DNA from: UBA1723 sp045642085 | GTDB taxonomy: Bacteria; Bacteroidota; Bacteroidia; Bacteroidales; Paludibacteraceae | Assembly: GCA_045642085.1 (NCBI GenBank) | Contig: JAZUIF010000135.1 | Coordinates: 1-64,000, forward strand | Length of the DNA: 64,000 bases | Reading direction: 5' to 3' | In this document: positions 1 to 9,200 of the stretch, in pieces | How the letters are laid out: every line of letters starts with the position of its first letter | Position numbering within the stretch: position 1 is the stretch's first letter | Position numbers and translations under genes: made by a program | The notes under the pieces: generated by a model | Told to the model about the DNA's origin: nothing | What the model saw: the letters and a program-made list of their open reading frames with translations, nothing else | Databases searched by the model: none

Positions 1-10
1 ACATTTTCAT

Positions 11-18
11 TATCTTTG
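11..18 (+). promoter_or_regulatory. -7 promoter box (TATCTTTG)
   Basis: TATCTTTG matches the Bacteroidota sigma-ABfr -7 consensus TAnnTTTG. It lies about 25 bases before the ATG at 43, so the transcript would begin near base 25. The -33 element would fall outside the window. The box also excludes an upstream in-frame TTG at 16 as the start codon, because that codon lies inside the promoter. Confidence 0.7.
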
Positions 19-42
19 CGAAAATTCCATAAAAACGTGATT

Positions 43-1593
43 ATGAAATTTCCAATAGGTATACAGACATTTGAAGAGATAATTGAAGGCGGTTATGTCT
101 ATGTAGACAAAACGGATCTTGTCTATAAATTGGTGGATGAGGGAAAATACTATTTTCTCAGCCGCCCGCGTCGATTCGGCAAAAGTCTGCTTACCACAAC
201 ATTGGAGGCTTATTTTCTCGGTAAAAAGGAACTTTTCAAAGGTCTGGCTATCGATTCGTTGGAGACGGAATGGATTGAATATCCGGTGTTTCATTTGGAT
301 TTCACAGGAAATTCGTATACTGGTGAAGAAGATGTTAAGTCTGTTATAAACAAATTTTTGGCAAGAAAAGAGAAAATTTATGGCAGAGATGAGAATGAGA
401 CTTCTTTAGGCCTTCGATTCCAAGGTGTTATAGAACGTGCTGTTGAGAAAACAGGGAGAAAAGTAGTTGTCCTTGTTGATGAGTATGACAAAGCTTTGAC
501 TGACACCATCGGCAATGAAACCTTGCAGGATTCTATACGAAATATTTTGCAAGGGTTGTACAGCGTGTTCAAAAAATCCGACCAATACATCAAATTCACA
601 TTCCTGACTGGCGTCACTCGTTATGGCAAATTGGGAATCTTCAGCGCGGCAAATAATCTTGAAGATATCTCCATGTCAAATGAATATGCCTCTATATGTG
701 GGATTTCTGAAGATGAGATTCGCACGTATTTCAACATTGAAATTAAAAAAATCGCAGATGAAGAGAATGTCAGTGTGGAAGAAATGTATGAATTGCTCAA
801 GAAAAAATACGATGGCTATCATTTCTCCAAAAAATCAGAAGATATCTATAATCCTTTCAGTCTGCTGAATGCATTGAAATCAAAAAGTTTGTCAAATTCA
901 TGGTTTGCGACAGGCACTCCGACATATTTGGCGAAGATCTTAAAAAAGCAAAGCTATGATCTGACTACTTTTAATAAAGAGATCGTGTCGACAGTGGAAG
1001 GAATGGCGTCGTTTGGCAATGGAGAGGAGAATATTGTCGCTGCTCTTTATCAAAGTGGATATCTGACAATCAAGAGTTATGAAGACGAAATCTACAAGTT
1101 GGGATTCCCCAATGAGGAGGTTGCCGACGGTTTTGTTCGCTATTTGGCGATTGAGTTTGCAGGAAAATCCATGAACGAATGGGATACAGATATTTATACA
1201 CTGAAACAGCATATTCGTAACGACGATGTGGATTCGTTTATGGCTCAGATGCAACTGATAATGAGTGAGGTTCCATTTGAAAACAATAATGTCAAACTGA
1301 TTGAGGCCAATTTCCGCAATATGCTTTTTTTGATGATCCGAGCTGCTGGATACAATGTGGCAGTGGAACGTCCTGTGTTGGGTGGCCGCATCGACGTCTT
1401 CTTTGAAACAAACAATTGCGTCTATATCATTGAATGCAAACGTGACGAGTCAGCGGAAGTCGCATTGGCTCAGATAGATGAAAAGAGATACGCGGAAAAG
1501 ATTTCCGCCCCAGGAAAAAGAGTGGTGAAGATCGGAGCGAACTTCAGCACAACGGAGAAGAACCTTGCCGAGTGGAAGGTGATGAACTTATAA
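43..1593 (+). CDS. AAA-ATPase-like / PD-(D/E)XK nuclease-like protein
   Basis: This 516-residue protein belongs to the AAA-ATPase_like plus PDDEXK_9 family, common in many paralogues in gut and oral Bacteroidales. Visible features are an N-terminal YVDKTDLVY motif, then a P-loop-like segment (SRPRRFGKSLL, near residue 43), a Walker B-like VVVLVDEYDKAL near residue 140, and a C-terminal nuclease-like part with GGRIDVFF followed by YIIECK, the D and E-x-K of a PD-(D/E)XK fold. The ATG at 43 is chosen because the earlier TTG lies in the -7 box. The stop overlaps the convergent gene by six bases. The biological role of the family is not established; links to mobile elements or defence have been suggested but nothing here proves either. 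Confidence 0.88.
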   Translation: MKFPIGIQTFEEIIEGGYVYVDKTDLVYKLVDEGKYYFLSRPRRFGKSLLTTTLEAYFLGKKELFKGLAIDSLETEWIEYPVFHLDFTGNSYTGEEDVKSVINKFLARKEKIYGRDENETSLGLRFQGVIERAVEKTGRKVVVLVDEYDKALTDTIGNETLQDSIRNILQGLYSVFKKSDQYIKFTFLTGVTRYGKLGIFSAANNLEDISMSNEYASICGISEDEIRTYFNIEIKKIADEENVSVEEMYELLKKKYDGYHFSKKSEDIYNPFSLLNALKSKSLSNSWFATGTPTYLAKILKKQSYDLTTFNKEIVSTVEGMASFGNGEENIVAALYQSGYLTIKSYEDEIYKLGFPNEEVADGFVRYLAIEFAGKSMNEWDTDIYTLKQHIRNDDVDSFMAQMQLIMSEVPFENNNVKLIEANFRNMLFLMIRAAGYNVAVERPVLGGRIDVFFETNNCVYIIECKRDESAEVALAQIDEKRYAEKISAPGKRVVKIGANFSTTEKNLAEWKVMNL

Positions 1594-2919
1594 GAGATCT
1601 TTAATCAGCATGTTGCTTGTCGCCCCTTCGATATTGGCGACATGATCGTTGAAATGTCTGATGATGCTGACTTGTGTATTCGTGTCGACCTTAAAGTCGA
1701 CGGAATGAATCTTATTGAAGAATAGACGCATTGTCATTTGCTCGACAGGCATCGCTGGCTGGAAACAGTCTTCTCTTGATCCCAGCTGAACTTTACTGAC
1801 TATGCCTGCCTCACGCAATTTTTCCAAATAATCCATTACATGATGAGACGAAAGATAAGTCAAATCGCTTAATGCCTTTACATCTGAATAACTGCGATTG
1901 CCATCTTCCGCTTCTCCGAATCTTTTATAGATATATGCGGCTATCTGAAGCTTGTATAGATCATTCTCGTAGTCGGATCTGTTGTGCTCTCTTGAAGTGA
2001 TAGAGGTCAAATTTCCATTGCTCTGCATTGAAAAACAAAGTTCAGCTCCACTCAAGGTTATTACCCAGAAATAGTTCATGAACATCAATCCCAACACGAT
2101 TGTGGCAATACTACCATAGATTCGGTTGTAGCTTGTGGCGTAAATCATAATGTTGGTGAAAACTGCGTACAATACGGCAAATGAGATGGTTGCTATGATT
2201 GACGATACAAAGGCATTCCTTAGTTTGACACGAGTGTTTGGAATCGCGGTGTATAGGAATAGGAACATCAAGATTACCGCAAAGAAAGGCATCATTACCG
2301 TGACTATAAATCCGGCAATATCGCTTATCTCCTCAGCAAAGGATTTCAGACCGATGCTGACTACCATCAACAGTGAGATGACGAGTAGGGTAGAGATATA
2401 ATTGGATGCTCGGCGTATGATGCTTCGTGATGTGGATACTCGCCATATCTCGTTGAAGAAGGATTCCACCTCAGAGAAGATGCTGTAGACCGACCACAAC
2501 AGGAATAGGATACCAAAACCTAGTATCACTCCACCTTGTGAATATTCCAACTGGTTTTGCGCCATTTTGAAGAGAGGCATCAATCGGTCGCCGTTTTCGC
2601 CAAGAGTCTCTCTGATATAGTCGATGACCTTCCCGTCGAACCCAAATCCTTTTGTCATCGCAATGATGAAAGCCAACACCGGAATGATGGAGAAAATGGT
2701 GAAGTAAGTCAGACTTTTAGCCTTCTGACCGATCTTTTTCTCGTTGAATCCAAGCAGACAAAGGACGATGACCTCAGCGGTTTTGAATAAAGGTCCGACA
2801 AGTTTAAGCTCACCTCCATGATGAAGCAAGTCGACAACGTCATCAATATATTCTTTTGGATGTTTGATTAGTTTAGAGGCTAAATCCCCTAGTTTGGCAA
2901 GTATCTCTTTGGCTTCCAT
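1588..2919 (-). CDS. YihY/BrkB-family inner membrane protein
   Basis: The 443-residue product matches the YihY/virulence factor BrkB family (UPF0761). After about 65 soluble residues comes the family hallmark of a charged segment (KAKSLTYFTIFSIIPVLAF), then roughly six hydrophobic membrane segments, including GGVILGFGILFLLWSVYSIF, and the typical segment NRIYGSIATIVLGLMFMNYFW. A cytoplasmic C-terminal extension of about 130 residues resembles a winged helix (SDLTYLSSHHVMDYLEKLREAGIV), as seen in longer Bacteroidota members. No clear promoter lies between this gene and rnpB immediately upstream on the same strand, so it may be read from the rnpB promoter by read-through. Its function is uncertain; the old RNase BN assignment for E. 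coli YihY is not accepted. Confidence 0.87.
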   Translation of the reverse strand: MEAKEILAKLGDLASKLIKHPKEYIDDVVDLLHHGGELKLVGPLFKTAEVIVLCLLGFNEKKIGQKAKSLTYFTIFSIIPVLAFIIAMTKGFGFDGKVIDYIRETLGENGDRLMPLFKMAQNQLEYSQGGVILGFGILFLLWSVYSIFSEVESFFNEIWRVSTSRSIIRRASNYISTLLVISLLMVVSIGLKSFAEEISDIAGFIVTVMMPFFAVILMFLFLYTAIPNTRVKLRNAFVSSIIATISFAVLYAVFTNIMIYATSYNRIYGSIATIVLGLMFMNYFWVITLSGAELCFSMQSNGNLTSITSREHNRSDYENDLYKLQIAAYIYKRFGEAEDGNRSYSDVKALSDLTYLSSHHVMDYLEKLREAGIVSKVQLGSREDCFQPAMPVEQMTMRLFFNKIHSVDFKVDTNTQVSIIRHFNDHVANIEGATSNMLIKDLL

Positions 2920-2940
2920 AAGTGATTTAAAATTAAAAAA

Positions 2941-3316
<376 letters not shown>

Positions 3317-3321
3317 GAGTG

Positions 3322-3329
3322 CAAAATTA
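3322..3329 (-). promoter_or_regulatory. rnpB -7 promoter box (TAATTTTG)
   Basis: On the minus strand TAATTTTG fits TAnnTTTG and lies six bases before the predicted 5' end of rnpB. A TTTTG about 22 bases further upstream could be the -33 element. Confidence 0.7.
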
Positions 3330-3408
3330 CACTTTTTCGGGGATAATTAGACAAAATTTGACGCCAATGTTGATTGCGAAATGGTGGTTTCGGAAATGGT
3401 GGTCTTGT

Positions 3409-4683
3409 TTATTTCAGAATCCATTTCCAAACTGGCATTATTTCAATTGAGCCAAACTCATCTTCGATTAATCCAGACTCTTCGTTTGTGAGGATGAGAC
3501 GTCGTTTGCATGAAAGTACATTCGGTAGTTTCTTTAATGCATTTATCTCTCGTTCGAATGTGTCGGAAGCCTTTGTTATGCTATACGATACTTGTATCGC
3601 TAATTCGTCTTCGGGTACATAAAAATCAACTTCAACGCGATTGTTGTAGAAGAAAACTCTCTCGTTGGTTGTGTCGTAACCATATTTTCGGAATAGAGCC
3701 AATGCCACAACATTTTCCAAAAGAATAGTCTCTCCATCAAGAAGGAATAGGTTTAATACCCCGTTGTCTATGAAATAATATTTGCAAGACAACTCTTTCT
3801 CAGCAAATGGTGCAGCGACATTTCTTAGTCGCAACAAAAGCCATGCTGATTCGCTATATTCTATGTATTTGCTGACGGTTGGCATCGATATTTTGCCATT
3901 TACCGATGATAAAATATGAGACAATCGATTGTATGTTATTGGTTGACATACTCCTTCTGCTAGTTTTTTTAGCAGTAGATGTAATAAATTAGAATTCGCT
4001 ATTTTGTTGCGACTGACAATGTCGTTAAGGTAAATTTTCTGAAACGTACTGCTTAGATAGTTGCGTTTGACCGTTAACCCTACAGATTCTGGCAGCCCTC
4101 CCCATAAAAGATATTCATTCCAAGCTCGTGAGACTGTTGCTCTTGATTCTGTCGCTAATAGTGAGACTTCATCATGAGGAATGTTTTCTATTTGTAGGTA
4201 TTCCTTAAAATCATAAGGATAAACTTCAGTCGTTAAATAGCGTCCTCCTAATGTAGTCATTACTTCTGAAGAAAGCATCTTGGCATTGCTTCCTGTAATC
4301 CAAACTGAATATTTCGAATCAGCTAGTCTGCGTGCGAATTTTTCCCAACCATCTACGTTTTGAGCTTCATCTAAAAATAACATTGGACGTTTGCCGTACA
4401 TTTCTGTATGCGCCTCCAAAATTAGTTCGAAATCAGCCATTTCTAATTGGGCTAGTCGGTCATCCTCAAAGTTTAGATATAGCATCTCATCCCAGTTGTG
4501 TCCAGCTGCTAACATCTGTTGTATCTTTTGAAATAGCATAAAGGATTTTCCTGCTCTTCTAACGCCAACGAATACACGACATGGAAAATCATCGTCAGGT
4601 AAAGTACGCGACATTACTTGATATTTTTCTATGTCTTTCTGATTAGATGCTAAAACTTGTTTGAGTATATTTTTACTTATCAT
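3409..4683 (-). CDS. AAA_14/DUF4143 family ATP-binding protein
   Basis: This 424-residue protein has the two-part layout of the AAA_14 plus DUF4143 family. Residues about 36-46 hold a Walker A motif (GVRRAGKS), residues about 95-105 a Walker B motif (MLFLDEAQNV), and sensor-like WITGSNAK follows. The C-terminal half has the DUF4143 signature (KYYFIDNGVLNLFL, then ENVVALALFRKYGYD and NRVEVDFYV), which resembles a restriction-like fold. The family is very common in Bacteroidota and archaea, often in many copies, and its function is unknown; ideas include mobile-element or toxin-antitoxin roles. Upstream lie three near-identical 19-bp palindromes, described separately, the nearest only four bases from the start codon, so expression is probably regulated there. 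Confidence 0.88.
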   Translation of the reverse strand: MISKNILKQVLASNQKDIEKYQVMSRTLPDDDFPCRVFVGVRRAGKSFMLFQKIQQMLAAGHNWDEMLYLNFEDDRLAQLEMADFELILEAHTEMYGKRPMLFLDEAQNVDGWEKFARRLADSKYSVWITGSNAKMLSSEVMTTLGGRYLTTEVYPYDFKEYLQIENIPHDEVSLLATESRATVSRAWNEYLLWGGLPESVGLTVKRNYLSSTFQKIYLNDIVSRNKIANSNLLHLLLKKLAEGVCQPITYNRLSHILSSVNGKISMPTVSKYIEYSESAWLLLRLRNVAAPFAEKELSCKYYFIDNGVLNLFLLDGETILLENVVALALFRKYGYDTTNERVFFYNNRVEVDFYVPEDELAIQVSYSITKASDTFEREINALKKLPNVLSCKRRLILTNEESGLIEDEFGSIEIMPVWKWILK

Positions 4684-4686
4684 ATT

Positions 4687-4772
4687 TTCAAAGTGGAATT
4701 TTGAATTTTTATATTGTTTTTCAAAGTGGCACTTTGAACTTTATGTGTATTTTTTCAAAATGACACTTTGAA
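4687..4772. repeat. Three phased 19-bp palindromes before the ATPase gene
   Basis: Copies lie at 4687-4705, 4720-4738 and 4754-4772, spaced 33 and 34 bp start to start. The central copy, TTCAAAGTGGCACTTTGAA, is a perfect 9-1-9 palindrome. The outer copies deviate by two positions (first) and one position (third) in one arm. The even spacing of about three helical turns puts all copies on the same face of the DNA. They lie directly before the ATG at 4683, so they could be repressor operators or RNA hairpins in the leader. A further short inverted repeat (GAACTTT with AAAGTTC) overlaps the last copy at 4770-4789. There is no strong TAnnTTTG box; GAACTTTG at 4782-4789 on the minus strand is one mismatch away. 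Confidence 0.8.
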
Positions 4773-4874
4773 CTTTCGCTGCAAAGTTCTAAATTATATT
4801 TTGAAAATACGACTCTTTGTCTATTAAAAGTGTTTGAAACGCGATTTTTTGTGTGATTTAGCGGTTTTAAACAA

Positions 4875-5951
4875 TTAATACACCAATTTCTGCGTCATTT
4901 TTTTGCCATCTATAGTCTCCACTTGGATGATCAGTGGCTCTTTAGATCGTAGTGTGAATTCCCAGCGGTTGTCGATTACTTTAGGGTCGCTGAATGTTTT
5001 CAATTTGCCGTTTGCTTTTAAGACAACCACTTCCTTGATGATGTTGTTGGCTACAATGATGACTTTGCTGCCCTTTTTGTAGACAAGAAACATATCTTCA
5101 GGCACTTCTGGTAGACCAACTGGCTCGACGTGGCTGAATTCTTCACGTGTAGTGCCGATTCTGATGTCATCGTACCATATGTGGCAAGTTTCTGTTGGAG
5201 CCCAAGTCTCCTCGTTTCCTCCGTGGAAAGTTGAGAAATATAGTTTGTCGACTTTGTCGGAGTTAGTGGTGAATCTAAGACCATTCAGCGACAATACTTC
5301 CTGACCGTCTACCCATGCTTGGACTTCACCATCGTGTGCGTCGGCTGTAGAGTTTATCTTCACTCTCTCTTCTATGTGATGCCATGTGCCTCTTTCGAAT
5401 ACCACATTGCTTCCATCCGCATATTTCAACGGATAATCCTCACCCCACTTGGCAGGTTTGTCCATATGGTAGAGATAAAGAACAATCTGACCATCTTTTC
5501 TCCACATGAATCGTGCGGAGAATCCGTTTGTGCCATCACAATTATCACCTCCAGAACAGTTATCTCCTCCGCTCAAACCTGGTAGTTTGCCTCCTTTGCT
5601 TGTTGTGCCGAAGCTGAAATTGTCGGAGAATCGCATCCAGTACGACATGTATGCTTCATCTCGAGAAGGAATTTTCAATTCTACCTGAATGCCAGTTTCG
5701 GATGGACCGACACCACCTTTGGTATATTCCACACGTAAGGCTTTTCCGCCAGAGACGTGGTAGGCAGAGTCGACAATAGTCCTGTCGTTCAAGCCATTAT
5801 CCCATTTGCCAGTTGAGAAACCCTCTTTTTGCCAGTTTTCACGCAAAAAAGGTTCTCCGATTGTTGTTGATTCAAAATCGGTGAATGACAATGTCTCTGC
5901 GGATAGTGTTGCAGAGATAGCAATGGATGTTAATAGTGCTGTCGCTCTCAT
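4875..5951 (-). CDS. Secreted polysaccharide lyase family 14-like protein
   Basis: The 358-residue product begins with a signal peptide (MRATALLTSIAISATLSA, cleavage expected before ETLS). The body resembles the beta-jelly-roll of polysaccharide lyase family 14 and related alginate or glucuronan lyases: SETGIQVELKIPSRDEAYMSY near residue 85, a KGGKLPGLSGG loop near 117, and a strand pair ending in IWYDDIRIG near 262. The last 60 residues (IIQVETIDGKKMTQKLVY at the end) look like a small beta-domain similar to a type A T9SS sorting tail. The start at 5951 is preferred over an upstream TTG at 5981 because that codon lies inside the -7 box. Activity and substrate cannot be read from sequence alone; a carbohydrate-binding role without catalysis is the alternative. 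Confidence 0.75.
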   Translation of the reverse strand: MRATALLTSIAISATLSAETLSFTDFESTTIGEPFLRENWQKEGFSTGKWDNGLNDRTIVDSAYHVSGGKALRVEYTKGGVGPSETGIQVELKIPSRDEAYMSYWMRFSDNFSFGTTSKGGKLPGLSGGDNCSGGDNCDGTNGFSARFMWRKDGQIVLYLYHMDKPAKWGEDYPLKYADGSNVVFERGTWHHIEERVKINSTADAHDGEVQAWVDGQEVLSLNGLRFTTNSDKVDKLYFSTFHGGNEETWAPTETCHIWYDDIRIGTTREEFSHVEPVGLPEVPEDMFLVYKKGSKVIIVANNIIKEVVVLKANGKLKTFSDPKVIDNRWEFTLRSKEPLIIQVETIDGKKMTQKLVY

Positions 5952-5978
5952 AAAAAATATGGTATTTTTACCTTGATG

Positions 5979-5986
5979 CAAAGGTA
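5979..5986 (-). promoter_or_regulatory. -7 promoter box (TACCTTTG)
   Basis: On the minus strand TACCTTTGCA matches the TAnnTTTG consensus and would start transcription near 5972, giving a leader of about 20 bases for the PL14-like gene. No TTG is visible at the -33 position. The rest of 5987-6210 is AT-rich DNA between two divergent genes. It holds repeated TTAG-type words near 6130-6180 and a weak -7-like TATTTTAG for the plus-strand gene. Confidence 0.6.
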
Positions 5987-6210
5987 CATTTTTTCAGTGA
6001 TTCTTTATTTCCATGATTTGATAAAAAATTAAGGTATATTATCTTATGATTGAATTTTTACTGCATAAAAATGCCTTTTAGAACAAAAAAATAGTGTTTT
6101 TTTTATGGAATAATGAAAAAATATTATTTTAGCCATTGGATTAGGCGTTAGGGTATTAGAGCATAGGATTATTGTATTAGTACAACACTAGCAAATGAGA
6201 AAAAATTGAA

Positions 6211-9200
6211 ATGAAAAAGAGTGTACTTAGTCTGATATGTTGTCTTGAATTGATCCATACAATGAATTTGTATGCGGCAAGTTGTGTACTTGGAGGTTCT
6301 GATTTTGAAACTTCCGATGAATTGTTTAATCCTCAACTTTCCAATGATAAAGACGGATGGTTTAACAAAGATGTAGACAAACTGCTTAAAGAGAAGTGTG
6401 GAACATCTTGTCACTACAACATTGCGGTAAGTGAAGCGGTTCATGTCGGAATGGCTTCAGATATCATTTCCACATCTGCTGGCGTTAATGCCAAATGGGA
6501 AGATTATACGACAAAAAATATCACTGCGACTAGTAAAGGTTTTGCTGGTATTGTGGCTAATCCCCGAACAATCAGTCCTTATTTGAATGAAGGAAGTGGA
6601 TCAAATCAATTCGTGTTCTATGGAAATGGTCAGAATGTATCTGTGTTGACATATGAACTTTCTGGGTTGGTCCCAAATTCTACTGTCGTTATATCAGTCG
6701 ACGTATACAACTTGATGTCGCCAGAAAATTTGGAAAAAGCATTGCAGGTTATGAATGAGGGCGTTACAGCCCCAGCCGACAAGGTCACTGAGATAAAACT
6801 AGGAAGAAGATTAAGCTTTACAAATGAAAGCTTGACTCCTGGATCAGGTGAGTTTACAGCTCCGGCACCACAGTTGAGTGTCAGCACATCGATGCAGACT
6901 GGAATGATGGCTCCTGGAAATAGAAAAACGACGAATAGACTTGATTGGGGAGAAATGCAAACGTTGACATTGTCAGCGAAGGCAGACAATGGAGGTAATG
7001 TGACGTTCTATTTCACTGGATCAAACGCTGATTTTGGTGCGTTATCGATAGATAATTTAAGAGTAGAAGGAGAGATAGAGCCGACAATTAGACTCGTAGG
7101 TAATCCATGTCCTAAGATGTCTGCTGTATTGAAATTGAATTCAGTGTATCCGGAAGGAACAACCTATTCGTGGAAAGAAAACACTACAGGAGAAACATCA
7201 AGTGATCCTTCTATGATCTTCTTCCCACCAAATCCAGATGATTATATGGTCTCTTGTACTGTGACGACCCCTGATGGATGTGAGTCGTCTACCTCCCATA
7301 AATTTACAGTGGGAGAGTGTTGCGATGATGGCAATGGCAATCCAATGGCTTTGACAGACATCTATTTGGATGATTTTGGAAGATTTTCTGGTAGCACATA
7401 CATTTATAGAGATAATAAAGGTCAAGAGCAAACTGTCAAAGCTACTGAGATATTAGTCGGAACTGGTAATCATGGATATTGTATTGACGACCAGTTGAAC
7501 AAAGGTGATGCTTTTGCGAAGGAGTTGGAGTTTTCTGGAAAAAATTTCCGCAACGGAGCATATGCTATCGCAACAGAAAACGCTTATAATTCTCCATCTA
7601 CTATGTTTGATGCATCTGGAGAAAAAGGAGGTGCTTTTCTGCAAATAGATATGAAGGGTGATGGATGGATGGACAAAGTGGTCTATGAACGAGAAATCCC
7701 AAATTTATGTTCGGAACGATTGATCTCCTTCTCTGCTGCTGTTGGAGCAATCAATAAGGCACCAAGTGCGGGCTCTACAAATGCGACAATACAGGTTCGT
7801 CTTGTTGATGCAAGAACGAATGATGTGATTTTGGCTGATGGCTTGCCAATCGAAGACACATATGTTTTGGATAAAGTAGGTTGGGTGGAACCGAGAAAAA
7901 AATATGAGTTCAAGCTCCCTAGTGGTGTGGAATCTGTCAAGATACAGATTATCAGTAAAGAGGATGATTATAAGGCAGCTCAACGTGGAGATATAGCATT
8001 GGACGACATTGCTTTCCGAGTATGTACACCTCCGAATGTAGAGGTGGTGGCATCAAGCAGAAATGAGGATTTACTGAATTTGTGTACGGGTGATGAACTT
8101 GTCTTAGAAGCAAAGATAAAGGCTAAGGAATATTTTGAAAAGCCACGTGCTGGTTATCTGTTCCAGTTCACAAAAAAAGATCTTGATGATCCGTTCTTTG
8201 ATCCGATTGATGATTGGGAAGATTTGGGTGAAGTTCAGTATGAAGATACGTATACTATAAGCGATCCTGTAACACATAAGGCTTTTGTTGGAGTGGATAA
8301 TAAAGAAAAAGTACGTTTCCGCGTGGTGGTAGGAGAGTATGAGTATCTAAAGAATCAACGTTCATTATGGGAGACGTTGGATGAGTTGAGCCCATGTAGA
8401 AATATATCTTTCTCTACTATTCCTGTCGAAGTGGCATTGAATTGTGATATGTGTGAGCCGGTAGATAAGGCTTCGATTATTTCTGCAGATCCGTCGACTT
8501 TGGTTACTGTGAACGGGAACCAAGAGAAGGAAGTGATTCTTTGCCCTGGTGAAGTGGCAAATCTTACTACAGAGGCGTTTGCTCCAGCCAATTCCGCAGC
8601 TATGGGAATCAGTGCAGGTTCTGTTAATGAGCCTCGCAAGTATGTCGCATCGTGGCATAGGGGATCTAAGAGTGCTCGTGGAATTGCAGGAGCAGGTTCA
8701 GCACCAGGAGATCCGGTTTCTTTTTATAATGTGACGTGGGAGGATTCTGATTGGTACTATCTGTTGGTGAAGGATATTGAATTCCCTGACGAAGATGGCA
8801 AACGCTGTTGGAGATGGGATAGTATACATGTTATTGCAGGAAATTCTCCTACAGAAAAGTTGGTAGATCCTGCAACGTTCTGTGAGGGAACTATGACAGA
8901 GAATGATGAACCATCAAAAGAAATAAATGGTTACAATATTGATTGGTATGATGGTGCGGATACAATTATGGCAAACCATATTTCTGCACCAATAGTCCGT
9001 GAAGTGACACGTGACATTTCTCCAAAATCATTCTGGTATGTATTGAATGATGAAAATGGTTGTCGTGGAAAAGTGGAGAAATATACTGTTTCTGCACAAC
9101 GTGTAGATAATCCGACTGCAAGTACAATTTCATATATTCTGGCAGAAGTAGAGAATGGGGCGTTAAAGCCGACAGATAAAGCCCCTTTGGCTATTGTGGG

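Noticed and set aside
4687..4772. CRISPR-like array (three repeats at regular 33-34 bp spacing)
   Set aside because: Only three short palindromes with 14-15 bp AT-rich spacers and no cas genes; better explained as operators or leader hairpins.
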